64,000 bases of DNA from positions 8,823,488 to 8,887,487 of the forward strand of contig OY720350.1 of assembly GCA_963082975.1 (NCBI GenBank). Reading direction: 5' to 3'. Below are positions 9,927 to 20,219 of this stretch, piece after piece. Origin of the DNA: Labia minor (Eukaryota; Arthropoda; Insecta; Dermaptera; Spongiphoridae). The notes under the pieces are model-generated. The model was not told the DNA's origin. It made no database searches and saw only the letters and a list, made by a program, of their open reading frames with translations. A program made the position numbers and the translations under genes. Within the stretch, counting starts at the first letter, position 1. The number at the start of each line of letters is the position of its first letter.

Positions 9927-10503
9927 ACTATCCTCGAGATAGTATTGAGATCATGAAATTTTGATGTTTTTATACGTTTTGAAGGTTCCTGAATCATTTT
10001 CTCTAAGGTTGAGAAAAATGTCTGTCTGTGTGTGTGTATGTAGACAAGATTACATAAAAACGGTTTGAGCTAGAATCATGAAATTTGGTACATGGTCATT
10101 ATTCAAAATTTGTTGTTATCTATCAACTTTTGAGAACTGTTGCTCAACCGGAAGAGGGTCATTACCTACAACGTTTTGATTTTTTTTCCTCTAAAGTGAC
10201 CGTAAACATAAAGATATATGTTTGATAGTTTTTCACATGATTAAAAATTGTAAAAAACTGCTATATATAGAATTTCAGCTTGATTGAATCGCTGAAAGTA
10301 CCGAAATTAATTTTTTAACACTGCAAATCACGCGCCAACACGTGACGTGGTGCTATCAACAAAGAGCCAAACATGCGCTGGTTTAATAAATATTAATTAT
10401 TAATTTTAATTTATAATTAATTAAATTTAATTTAAATATAATATCGTATATGTTAATTAATCCAATTCAAATTTTTGCGAGATAGTCGAGTGGAGACACT
10501 CCA
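9927..10503 (+). mobile_element. Helentron/HINE-like family A, copy A2
   Basis: The 5' end is a shortened palindrome ACTATCCTCGAGATAGT after a T-run, followed by TATTGAGATCATGAAA, a GT microsatellite at 10021-10036 and the module CGGTTTGAGCTAGAATCATG, AAATTTGGTACATGG, ATCAACTTTTGAGAA and CTCAACCGGAAGAGGGTCAT. The 3' end is GCGAGATAGTCGAGTGG and the stem-loop with CACTCCA. The subterminal repeats ACTATC(TCGC) and GCGAGATAGT are inverted. No protein is encoded. Confidence 0.9.
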
Positions 10504-10615
10504 TATTTTTTTTTGTCAAAAATCAAAAATTGATATCTTGAATTGTTTAAAAATGAAAAATTCAAAATCAATTTTAAGTATTAGTAGTAGTAGGGTGGAG
10601 CGAGATTGTATATAA

Positions 10616-11248
10616 TAAGTTGACCTGTGGCCAGGTCCGAACCGACCGACGATTTGAAGTAAATTAATTTCCAGCTACAGAAACAATTTCAAATAATTTT
10701 AATATATCTATTAATGTAATAAAAAACAGATAGGCATATAACATAAATATTTTTAATTTTATTTTATTTATAATATATATGTAAGACCAGACTGTGACGT
10801 CATGAATGGCTGGATGAGGTCATATAATTTTAAATCAAGAAAAAACTAATAAATATAATTTTCCCGAGGATAAAACCGATACAAAGTGTATGATTCGTGG
10901 TGATATATAAAAAATCTCCTCATGTGAAATTTGGTGTGAAAATAACCCTTCCCTTCCTATCGTCGATCGCTAATACTACCACTTCCGGTTTCCGGATTTG
11001 CACCAAAAGTTGATCAATTCATCCCACTGATGCATTAAGTAAATATACCAAATTTCATCAAAATCGGTTGAGCCGTTCAGGCTGTACACATCTATACGGA
11101 CGGACAGACGGACAGACGGACGGACAGACATCATGCTAAAAATACTTTTTTCTGTTTAGAAAATGCATGATTCGTGGAGATATGTAAAAATCTCCACATG
11201 TGAAATTTGGTGTGAAAACAATACCTCCCTTACTATCGTCGGTCGGTA
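10616..11248 (-). mobile_element. Helentron/HINE-like family B, copy B2
   Basis: Near full length on the minus strand. The 3' terminus AAGTTGACCTGTGGCCAGGT at 10617 forms hairpin GACCTG/CAGGTC and adjoins the subterminal repeat ACCGACCGACG. Inside are ATATGACC/GACGTCA, ACTTCCGGTTTCCGG, a GGAC/GACA tract at 11096-11130 and AGCATGATG. The 5' terminus CGTCGGTCGGT plus A-run is at 11238-11252. The reading frame 11136-11342 simply crosses this end. Confidence 0.9.
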
Positions 11249-11918
11249 AAAAGGAATGCGAGAATCCAAATTTTTCTTTTTGGTGCATTGTTCTTTCTAC
11301 TCCGAGTTTTAATCTTTCATTCTTGAGGTTTAAATGAAGCATCTGTTCTAAAATAAATGAATTATACTTTTCTTTTAGTCATTTTTCTTTTTTTACCATT
11401 TTTAATCCTCCATTTTATTCGTGGCTCGTTTGAATTGTTGGCAAGCGTGGCCAATCAGTTCGCTTTGTACTGGTGGTTGGTCTCTGATGACGATTTAGGG
11501 ATGGATTCACGAAAGAGCAAACGCATTGAAAACGTTTCCTCAACGCCAAGATTTAATTCGTTCTAGCCGCGTTACTCGAAGAGGGAAGCAACCCTCTTTT
11601 TGAATTCTTCCAACTGAATGCCTCACTATCATTCGAATAGTAAGCATAAAGTTCAGACAAAGATGAAATTTCACACAATACTTTATTTTTCAATAAAAAA
11701 AATTATAATCTATTTATTGATAAAAACACAAACTAACAAACTTGTTCAATGATCAACTATTTTTAATCATTGAAATTAAAAATTAAATGAATGATATACA
11801 ATAACTTACTTGTAATAACAAATGATCATAAATGGCAAGATATTTATTTATTAATCTTATTGGTAGGATTAGTCTTATTAAAAGTCTCAAAAAAAAAATT
11901 TTATATATACCATAAATA
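11249..11918. other. Unique sequence with GC-richer block 11410-11640
   Basis: A block around 11420-11620 is non-repetitive and relatively GC-rich, with a CCAAT box in GTGGCCAATCAG (near 11446). A 69-codon open frame (11357-11566) crosses it and is hydrophobic only in its AT-rich start. It may be conserved non-coding or exonic; I cannot decide. Confidence 0.3.
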
Positions 11919-12595
11919 CGAGGTGTGTCTAAAAAGTTCGGTGAGTGGTATGATAAAAACATAAAAAGAGAATTATAATTGTAAATACCTTTATTAACCT
12001 TCAAAATACTCTCCACTAGCCACAACACACTTCTGACATAAATATTGATTTCATGATAGATTTTCATTTTGAATGTAATTAAAAATATTTTATAGCATTA
12101 AAATTAATGATAAATTCTTATTAATCATGTTTAGTGGCAATGAAATAGGAGAAGGTTTCCCCTCAAATGGCATAAAGGAAACGTTTTTTTTAATATATGT
12201 TCCATATATAAATGCGCCCAACGTTTTTAGTTGAATATATACCAATTCATCGGAGGACACCAGAAAACACGACTTACTGTGTCTTTACTAATACCCATTT
12301 CTTCGGCTATTAGTCGCAGAGTCAATCGCCATCTTTTGTTAGCAGCTTTCGTACACGTTCAGTGTTTTCTGGTGTCCTGCTTGTGTATTGCCGGCCTGAA
12401 CGTTGTGACGGCTACTCTGAGAACGATTCCACATCAAGACTTCTCTAACAGTTTTCAAGCGTTATACGAACGTTGTCAGAAGTGTGTTGTGGCTAGTGGA
12501 GAGTATTTTGAAGGTTTATAAAGGTATTTACAATTAACATTCTCTTTTTATGTTTTTATCATACCATTCACCGAACTTTTTATAGACACACCTCG
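11919..12595. mobile_element. Mariner MITE with ~120-bp inverted repeats
   Basis: Both ends begin CGAGGTGTGTCTA and are flanked by TA. The inverted arms (11919-12038 and 12474-12595) stay similar for about 120 bp, including AATACTCTCCACTAGCCACA and ACACACTTCTGACA. The interior between the arms keeps a piece of transposase DNA (next entry). Internally deleted, so it depends on a transposase in trans. Confidence 0.88.
12215..12475 (-). pseudogene. Mariner transposase N-terminal (HTH) remnant
   Basis: Across two frames on the minus strand I read LKTVREVLMWNRS near the right arm, then RSGRQYTSRTPENTERVRKL with LLTKDGD. This is the linker and second helix-turn-helix entry of mariner transposases, usually with RSGRPS-TENI-VR-L and D-R-LT. 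Frameshifts and stops break it, and the DDD catalytic domain is absent. The word ACACCAGAAAACAC occurs twice in opposite orientation (12258 and 12367), a sign of internal rearrangement. Confidence 0.55.
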
Positions 12596-13183
12596 TATTT
12601 ATGTTTTTAAAAACTATTTACATTAATAATACAATATTATATTATATTTGTAGAGATTTCATGTAAGCATAGTAAATTGTAATTTCTAATATGTATTAGG
12701 ATTGGAACCTCGACTCTTTTAGTCGTTTCCTGGAGAGTGTAACTCATTAAAATGATTTAATGGGAGTGAAATTTAAGAAGACTTTTCTTATTTTTTTTTG
12801 TTACGCTCTGCAATCGAAATACATCAGGCGGAAAGCAAGTAAAGGGAGGGATCAATCTATACATCAGAGTGATGCTTAAACCCCTCTCCCTCTTCTTTCG
12901 TTCCCTGTTCATTTAAAAGGTGATAGTATTAAAGCCGTACAAATAGCCAACGGAGTTCATTATGGCATCCAACAATTCAACATGGATTAGAAAGATCCTT
13001 TAGGACTACCATCAGATGACGATTACATTTATTTCTTCTCCTTACAAAATTACAAAAAAAAAACCTTTTGACTTTATAAATAACTTACTTAGATCATTAC
13101 AATTGGATTCATTAATAATTTTAAATTCAGCATTAATAGAATTCTTCAAAGTTGAAATAAATCATGTTTTTATCTTGTTTTTT
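12596..13183. other. Unique stretch between mariner MITE and A3
   Basis: Around 12700-12990 the sequence is more complex and GC-richer (for example CAATCGAAATACATCAGGCG), with no reading frame of note. No repeat match is seen in the window. Confidence 0.3.
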
Positions 13184-13309
13184 ACCATCTCGCCAGAGAT
13201 AATAGTATTGAGATCACGAAAATTTTCGCTGTCGAGATTTTGGTGTTTTGATACGTTTTGAAGGTTCCTGAATCATTTTCACTAAGGTTGAGAAAAATGT
13301 CTCTCTCTC

Positions 13310-13341
<32 letters not shown>

Positions 13342-13791
13342 GACAAGATTACGCAAAAAAGCTTTGAGTTTTAATAATGAAATTGGTATACGGGCATTAT
13401 TCAAAATCCGTAGTTTTCTATCAACTTTTGAGAAATGTAGCTCAACCGGAAGAGAGTCATTACCTACAACGTTTTGATTTTTTTTCCTCTAAATGACCCG
13501 TAAAAATAAAGATATATGTTGGATAGTTTTTCACATGATTAAAAATTGTATAAAACTGCTATATATAGAATTTCAGCTTGATTGAATCGCTGAAAGTACC
13601 GGAATTAATTTTTTAACACTGCAAATCACGCGCCAATACGTGACAAAGAGTCAAGAGCGCTGGTTTAATAAATATTATTTATAAATTTTAATTTATAATT
13701 TATAATTAATTAAATTTAATTTAAATATAATATATGTTATTTAATCCAATTCAAATTTGCAAGATAGTCGAGTGGAGACACTCCAGCTTAT
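13184..13791 (+). mobile_element. Helentron/HINE-like family A, copy A3
   Basis: The 5' end is ACCATCTCGCCAGAGATAATAGT (one change and a short duplication within the palindrome) in a T-rich site, and the (TC)(TG)n tract lies at 13300-13333. The conserved module with AACCGGAAGAGAGTCATTAC follows. The 3' end is AAGATAGTCGAGTGG, stem-loop, CTCCAGCTTATT. A copy of the ATCACGCGCCAATACGTGAC block is present. Confidence 0.9.
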
Positions 13792-14860
13792 TGTAAATAG
13801 GATTTTTCTTAACATTTAAGTATTTTATATAGTTTTGAATATACCAAATTGGTGTGTGTGTGTGTTTGTATGTGTGAGGGGGGAGGGGAGAATGGGATCT
13901 TCCTAAATCATTGACTGTAATTATTGAATTTTTAAAAATATTTAGAAACAAATTTTTTATCGAAGATAAATTCAAAAAAAAGTAATTATTTAAGGTGCTT
14001 TGACACATCCCTAAATTTATATTTATATATATTAAAGAATCATGATACCATGACTTTGAATTTGTTTTATTCATTAAAAAAAATAGTCTAATTGTTTTTT
14101 ATTTATTTTTTACTTTCATTAGAATTCAAAAAAAGTAAAAAAAAAAACAATGTATTTTTTTAACAGTAAAAAACTCATAATTATTTTCTTTAAAAAGTGA
14201 ATCTAGAATAGAGAGAGGAGGAGAGAAGAGAGGTGAGTTATTTAACGGAAAATAAACATCCCCTGTATTCATATCCGGCGCAACTTACCCCAAGGCATAT
14301 TTACTGTTTGTTAAAATTGGACAAATAAATACATTCACATATAGTATTATTCATACTAATATATATATAGATACATAGATAGTAAATATATATCTATATA
14401 TATATAGTAAATATATATATTAAGTAAATTTAAAGGAAGAGTTGTTGAAAACTTCTTTGGAATGTTTTCTCTTTTGAGTCTATTCATTGCAACTCAAAAC
14501 TCTGTTATATTAAAAACTAATAAATATAACTAATAACAATCTACAAAGTTTGAATGTTTAAAATTCTCCATTAATAAATTTCTAAAATATTTAATCTTTC
14601 TTCTCTTTCATCTATATTTAAAAAGTATTTCTAGAGAAAGGGGATTTCTTAATAAAAATGAATTTCTAGGCTTGAACTTAAAATTCATTATTCGACTTGG
14701 TATGACTTTTTGATTAAACTTTAGTGCGACCACAAGAATTACTGATATACACGTGTATATATATATACATTCAGATATATATAAATATATCTATTTAAAA
14801 TTTAGGCTTAAAAATGAATTTTAATAAAACTTTAGATACCTTCCTCCCTCCTCTTTAGAA
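13792..14860. other. AT-rich stretch with GT and TA tracts
   Basis: A GT tract with a GGGGGGAGGGG run lies at 13852-13890, and TA/GATA tracts at 14355-14420 and 14755-14795. The 107-codon minus frame at 13751-14074 runs through the A3 end and simple sequence and is not credible as a gene. Confidence 0.4.
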
Positions 14861-14861
14861 A

Positions 14862-15420
14862 TAAGCTGGAGTGTCTCCAGTCGACTATCTCGCAAATTTG
14901 AATTGGATTAATTAACATATATTATATTTCATTTAAATTTAATTAATTATAAATTAAAATTAATAAATAATATTTATTAAATCAGCGCATGTTTGGCTCT
15001 TTGTTGATGGCACCACGTCAATCAAGCTGAAATTCTATATGTAGCAGTTTTATACAATTTTTAATCATGTGAAAGACTATCAAACAATATCTTTATTTTT
15101 AAGGTCAGTTTAGAGGGAAAAAAATCAAAACCTGGTAGGTAATGAGCCTCTTCCGAATGAGCTACATTTCTCAAAAGTTGATAGAAAACTACGAATTTTG
15201 AATAATGCCCGTATACCAAATTTCATGATTCTAGCTCAAACCGTAATCTTGTCTATAATACATACATACATACATACACTCACAGACACACAGAGAGAGA
15301 GAGAGAGACATTTTTCTCAATCTTAGTAAAATGATTCAAGAACCTTCAAAACGTATAAAAACATCAAAATCTCGACATCGAAAATTTACGTGATCGCAAT
15401 ACTATCTCTGGCGAGATAGT
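14862..15420 (-). mobile_element. Helentron/HINE-like family A, copy A4
   Basis: The minus-strand 3' end is TAAGCTGGAGTGTCTCC at 14862, with CGACTATCTCGC next to it. The 5' end is the perfect palindrome ACTATCTCTGGCGAGATAGT at 15401-15420 followed by an A-run. The central tract (catacata, CACA, GAGA) lies at 15258-15309. Part of the CGTGTTGGCGCG block is deleted relative to other copies. Confidence 0.92.
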
Positions 15421-15940
15421 AAAAAGGAAAATTTTTGTTTTTATAAATTTTTAAATAAAAGTAATTAAATTAATTTTTTTACAAAAAAAAAAAACAAAAC
15501 AAAAAAAAACTAATCAAAATTGGACCAATTTTTTGTGTAAGAAAGCCGATTTACGACAATAGCCACTATGGACTCATCAGACAGTGATTAATTTTAATTT
15601 TGTTTTTCATAAATTAATTGAATAGTTTATTTTGTTTTAATTGAATACGTTTTTTTTTTTGTTTTTTGTATGTATGCAATAAAATTTTATATTATTTTTG
15701 TTTTTTAAATGTTTAATTTGTTCAATTTTCTTTTTAAAAAGTAGTATTTTCGAAACCCTGGAATCTATCTTCGATCTTTACCTGATTTGCTTTATAAAAT
15801 CTTAATTCACTCTGCGTCGTATCTCTTGGAACGTTGCCCCGACGCAAAGTGAGGTATTGATGTAATTAGAAAATCCAAGATAATATCTATTCATGAATTT
15901 TAACTTTTATTATAAAATTAAAAATATATATATATATAGG
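15421..15940. other. AT-rich stretch
   Basis: Poly-A and poly-T runs with a small complex segment around 15770-15860 (CACTCTGCGTCGTATCTCTT). No feature identified. Confidence 0.4.
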
Positions 15941-16207
15941 GAAAGGCGTCATTGGGTGTGTGGGTAGAGAACCTGCATCACATTCACAAGTCCCGGGCCT
16001 GGCAAGGGAATTTCCCTAGCTGGGGTCTATAGGACGGAGTCAACCCAGCCTCCAGGAACAACATTGGGGAATAACTACTTGCTAGCGCCTCCGATCAAGA
16101 AAATCAAGGTAAAGGTTGAGACGACCCGTTCTACTGATAATAGGACACCTCATTGATATAACCGGCTTGATAGGCGTTGTCCTTGCGTAGGACGTACAAA
16201 AGTCAGA

Positions 16208-16212
<5 letters not shown>
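15941..16212 (+). mobile_element. tRNA-derived SINE, copy S2
   Basis: The head GAAAGGCGTCATTGGGTGTG then TGGGTAGAGAACC (A-box) is intact. The B-box is mostly deleted: CACATTCACAAGTCCCGGGC lacks the TGGTCCCGGGTTC seen in S3. The body and the tail GGACGTACAAAAGTCAGAGG are complete. A (TA)n microsatellite replaces or extends the T-run tail. Confidence 0.9.

Positions 16213-16247
<35 letters not shown>
16212..16247. repeat. (TA)n microsatellite at SINE S2 tail
   Basis: About 17 TA units directly follow GTCAGAGGTT, probably expanded from the SINE tail or target site. Confidence 0.9.
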
Positions 16248-16249
<2 letters not shown>

Positions 16250-16303
16250 TATATATAATATAAAAAAACAAATCAATATAGATTTTTTCTTTTCATTCTT
16301 TTT

Positions 16304-16938
16304 ACTATCTCGCCAGAGATAGTATTGCGATCATGAAAATTTTCGATGTTGAGATTTTGATGTTTTTATACGTTTTGAAGGTTCCTGAATCATTTTCACT
16401 AAGGTTGAGAAAAATGTCTGTGTGTGTGTATGTGTGTGTGTATGTGTGTATGTGTGTATGTGTGTATGTATGTAGGCAAGATTACGCAAAAACGGTTTGA
16501 GCTAGAATGATGAAATTTGGTACATGGACATTATTCAAAATTCATAGTTTTCTATCAACTTTTGAGAAATGTAGCTCAACCGGAAGAGGGTCATTACCTA
16601 CAACGTTTTGATTTTTTTTCCTCTAAAGTGACCGTAAAAATAAAGATATATGTTTGATAATTTTTCACATGATTAATAATTATATAAAACTGCTATATAT
16701 AGAATTTCAGCTTGATTGATTCGCTGAAATTACCAGAATTAATTTTTTAACACTGAAAATCTCACGCGTCAACACGTGACGTGGTGCCATCAACAAAAAG
16801 CCAAACATGCGCTGGTTTAATATTTATTATTTATTATTTATAATTTATAATTAATTAAATTTAATTTAAATATAATATATTATGTTATTTAATCCAATTC
16901 AAATTGCGAGATAGTCGAGTGGAGACACTCCAGCTAAT
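16304..16938 (+). mobile_element. Helentron/HINE-like family A, copy A5
   Basis: This is one of the best-preserved copies. It has the perfect 20-bp 5' palindrome ACTATCTCGCCAGAGATAGT after a T-run, TATTGCGATCATGAAAA, a GTGT/GTATGT tract at 16420-16471, and the full module with GAAATTTGGTACATGGACAT and CTCAACCGGAAGAGGGTCAT. The blocks CTATATATAGAATTTCAGC and AACACGTGACGTGGTGCC follow. The 3' end is GCGAGATAGTCGAGTGG with a stem-loop. Confidence 0.93.
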
Positions 16939-17742
16939 TTATTTTTTGGATTAATTTAATAATTTAAATAATTTGATATAATAATCATTTTGATGTGAAA
17001 TTATAATTTTCAAAAAATTTACCAATATCTAGTTAAAAAATAAATATTTAATTTAACTGCAGGATACATTTTACTAAACGGATAATTTCTTTTTTATTGG
17101 GAAATATCCTTTATTCATTTCGTGTTTTTTTTTATTTTACACCGCCTGGTTAAATATTTCTTCTCCCTTCACAGAGAAGTTTTTTAAACCGACAATGTAC
17201 TATATTTGTAGACTTGTAGAGGTTTTCTTCTATTTTTTTTTCTTTTTACTCGTGTACTTTGGTCGAGTAGACTTTTTAAAATTCATTACTTGTTGTGTTA
17301 TTTCCTTTTTACCTCTCTCTCTCTCTCTTATAGATTCTCTCTATACTTTCCAAGGTTTTCCTTACGACAGTGAGACGCCCATCACAAGCATCGCATTTAG
17401 AATTTTTACTACATTTTACTTATTGATAGGTTTTTCAATTTTTCCTACGATTCTTTTTTTTTTATATAAAAAGATCGTCAAAAAATTATCTTCTAATAAA
17501 ATCTTAAATTCTTATTGGAAATATTTTTATAAATTGACCATTAATCATATATGCTATACAAATATTGTCCAATCAGAGAAATAATAATTCAAAAAATTTA
17601 TAAATATCAGATTAAAACGTATGGTTTTGAATACAGAATGCTGAAAAATAATACTAGTAAAATATTCTTTAATTTCTTTTGATATTTTCTCTAGATTAGA
17701 TAACTAAAATTACAAATTAACGAGACGACTAGCAAGTTTTTT
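16939..17742. other. AT-rich stretch with a 129-codon hydrophobic open frame
   Basis: The longest open frame in the window is 17195-17584 plus, starting MYYICRLVEVFFYFFFFLLV. It is rich in F, I, L, Y and K, as expected for chance frames in T-rich DNA. Only the middle (FQGFPYDSETPITS, near 17350-17390) is of normal complexity. Two hydrophobic segments could span a membrane, but there is no family match that I know. I do not call it a gene. Confidence 0.3.
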
Positions 17743-18382
17743 ACCGACCGACGATAGTAAGGGAGGTATTGTTTTCACACCAAATTTCACATGTGGAGAT
17801 TTTTACATATCTCCACGAATCATGCATTTTCTTAACAGAAAAAAGTATTTTTAGCATGATGTCTGTCCGTCCGTCTGTCCGTCCGTCTGTCCGTCCGTAT
17901 AGATGTGTACAGCCTGAACGGCTTAACGGATTTTGATGAAATTTGGTATATTTACTTAATGCATCAGTGGGATGAATTGATCAACTTTTGGTGCAAATCC
18001 GGAAACCGGAAGTGGTAGTATTAGCGATCGACGATAAGAAGGGAAGGGTTATTTTCGCACCAAATTTCACATAAGGAGATTTTTTTACATACCACCACGA
18101 ATGTATTGGTTTTATCCTTGGGAAAAATCATCTTCATTATGTTTTTCTTAATTTAAAATTATATGACGTCACCCAGCCCTTCATGACGTCACAGCCTCGG
18201 GTAACGCCGGCTACTTCAGCTATATATTATAAATAAAATAAAATTAAAAATATTTATGTTATATCCATATCTGTTTTTTATTACATTAATAGATATATTA
18301 AAATTATTTGAAATTGTTTCTGTAGCTGGAAATTAATTTATTTCAAACCGTCGGTCGGTTCGGACCTAGCCACAGGTCAACT
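17743..18382 (+). mobile_element. Helentron/HINE-like family B, copy B3
   Basis: Full-length reference-like copy. The 5' end ACCGACCGACGATAGTAAGG follows a T-run. Next come GGTATTGTTTTCACACC, the GTCY tract at 17861-17898 and the module CTGAACGGCTTAACGGATTT, GATGAAATTTGGTATATT and AACCGGAAGTGG. An internal second copy of the leader follows (CGACGATAAGAAGGGAAGGG), then TGACGTCACCC, and the 3' end CGTCGGTCGGTTCGGACC, hairpin GACCTA-GCCA-CAGGTC and AACTTATT. The subterminal repeats ACCGACCGACG are perfectly inverted. One stem base is changed. Confidence 0.93.
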
Positions 18383-18727
18383 TATTTTCGCACCAAATTT
18401 CACATAAGGAGATTTTTTTACATACCACCACGAATGTATTGGTTTTATCCTTGGGAAAAATCATCTTCATTATGTTTTTCTTAATTTAAAATTATATGAC
18501 GTCACCCAGCCCTTCATGACGTCACAGCCTCGGGTAACGCCGGCAACGCCGGCTACTTCAACTATATATTATAAATAAAATAAAATTAAAAATATTTATG
18601 TTATATCCATATCTGTTTTTTATTACATTAATAGATATATTAAAATTATTTGAAATTGTTTCTGTAGCTGGAAATTAATTTATTTCAAACCGTCGGTCGG
18701 TTCGGACCTGGCCACAGGTCAACTTAT
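18383..18727 (+). mobile_element. Tandem second-half unit of family B fused to B3
   Basis: Directly after the B3 terminus the sequence restarts at TTTTCGCACCAAATTTCACA and repeats about 345 bp of the B second half to a second complete 3' terminus (GACCTG-GCCA-CAGGTC, AACTTATT). The only clear difference is one extra AACGCCGGC unit near 18535-18550. The near identity implies a recent duplication, as expected from rolling-circle read-through or unequal exchange. Confidence 0.9.
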
Positions 18728-18729
18728 TT

Positions 18730-18840
18730 TTATCTTTAGAGGAATTGTCTCAAGTTAATGTAAAATATATTGATATAGAGGCCTATACCCTAAGGGGTTC
18801 CGCCGTAGATTATACATTATTTAGTAATATTGATTATTAA
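18730..18840 (+). pseudogene. 36-codon C-terminal reading frame with poly(A)-like 3' end
   Basis: One open frame begins inside the sequence just after B3 and ends at TAA, reading LSLEELSQVNVKYIDIEAYT then LRGSAVDYTLFSNIDY. It is followed by 3'-UTR-like sequence, an A-run at 18891-18910, AATAAATAAATG near 18938 and an ATGATGATGA repeat. The amino-acid make-up is balanced, unlike chance frames here. It resembles the 3' end of a retrotransposon or retroposed gene, cut on its 5' side by the B element. I do not recognise the protein. Confidence 0.35.
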
Positions 18841-18965
18841 TGTAAATGTAAATAATAATATTTAATATGGCAAATTTGTAAAAATTTTGTAAAAAAAAAA
18901 AAAATAAAAAAAGCTGTAAATTTGAACCAAAATGGCAATAAATAAATGATGATGAAGATGATGAT

Positions 18966-19110
18966 GATTATTAGATTATTGGTCTATATATATATATCTT
19001 TTCAAAAACAATATCGCCATTACTTTATTTGATATTCATTTAAAATAAAAAATAACGTATCTTATTTTTGCAAAATAATTAAACATGATTTAAATTAATT
19101 TAATTCAAAT
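18966..19110 (+). repeat. Dispersed repeat F, copy 1
   Basis: ATTATTAGATTATTGGTCTA, a TA run, TCTTTTCAAAAACAATATCG and CCATTACTTTATTTGATATT recur at 30985-31130, with a weaker partial match near 43545-43600. No termini were defined. Confidence 0.65.
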
Positions 19111-19137
19111 GATAAATTATTTAATTCAAATGAGTTA

Positions 19138-19190
19138 CGAGGGCAGGTCAATAAGTCCATGACTTTTCGAATGAAACCCAGGTTTTTGGA
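19138..19190 (+). mobile_element. Solo mariner-type terminal repeat
   Basis: CGAGGGCAGGTCAATAAGTC preceded by TA looks like a mariner left end (compare CGAGGGCGGGGTGAAAAGTT at 49912). No matching right end is found nearby, so it is a relic. Confidence 0.5.
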
Positions 19191-20183
19191 TAAAAAAATT
19201 AAATAAACTCTTATTAATATATAGGAGTATTATATATTATATATATATAGAAAATTATATGTTAATGTTACTTATTATAACATCAGAGGATATAATATAT
19301 ACTATGGGTTGTATATATGCATTAGGCTTACGTATGAATAATAATAAAATATTATCTATTTTTCTTATGTCGATAATTTAATAATAATTAATAAAAAATA
19401 AATTCCAAAATGTAATAAATATGTTGTTTAATGTATAAAGATATATTGAAAATGTTACTTATTATAAATTATAACATTCATAGATTATATATATATACTA
19501 GTATATCGTTGATAGGCGTAAAGTCATCGGAACTATTTCGCTTATATTAACAAGACACGGGAAGCCTTGAATTGGATCGCATGCAACGGCTAATGGGATA
19601 AAAGAAGGGTGGGTAGATAAAGAGCGCCACTCACCCCCATCGAGGGGGTGGTTATTGAGGCTGAAAGGGCCTTCAGACTTCTCCGTGGTAAGCAAAGAGG
19701 AGGGGAAAACGGCGAGTTTCCTTCCGTCTCGTAAAGATCCATCTATTTATTAGACTTGCACGCGGCCGGCCCTTGATTCAAACGAGTAGGAGGAGGAAAG
19801 CTAAAATATTAATAAAAAGTCCATTTTAACAAAGAACAGGGTGAGTTATTTCCTTTTAAGTTGGAAATGATACACAGGAAAGATGGCGTCATCGTGCAAT
19901 AATGATGGCTTTTAAAAAAGGATAAAAAAAAAATACATTCTAATACATTCAACAGAGAAAATTAGCATTTAATGAGAAATTTTGCCTCTTTTAGTGAACC
20001 ACTTGAAATGATGAAAATTCTTGTATCATTTTTTAAATCTTGAAAATTATTAATTTAATTATTAATCAATTGCCATTAGTCATAATTATCCCTTTAAAAT
20101 AATTTAATAATATAATATAATATTAAATGAATTAAAAAATAGAATAAATATATGTACTTTTTGCAGAATATCTATGAGCAAAG

Positions 20184-20219
<36 letters not shown>

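Noticed and set aside
17195-17584. 129-codon open frame, the longest in the window, with two hydrophobic segments
   Set aside because: Its composition (F, I, L, Y, K) is what T-rich DNA gives by chance, it has no family I recognise and no promoter or splice context. Kept only as a note within the stretch entry.
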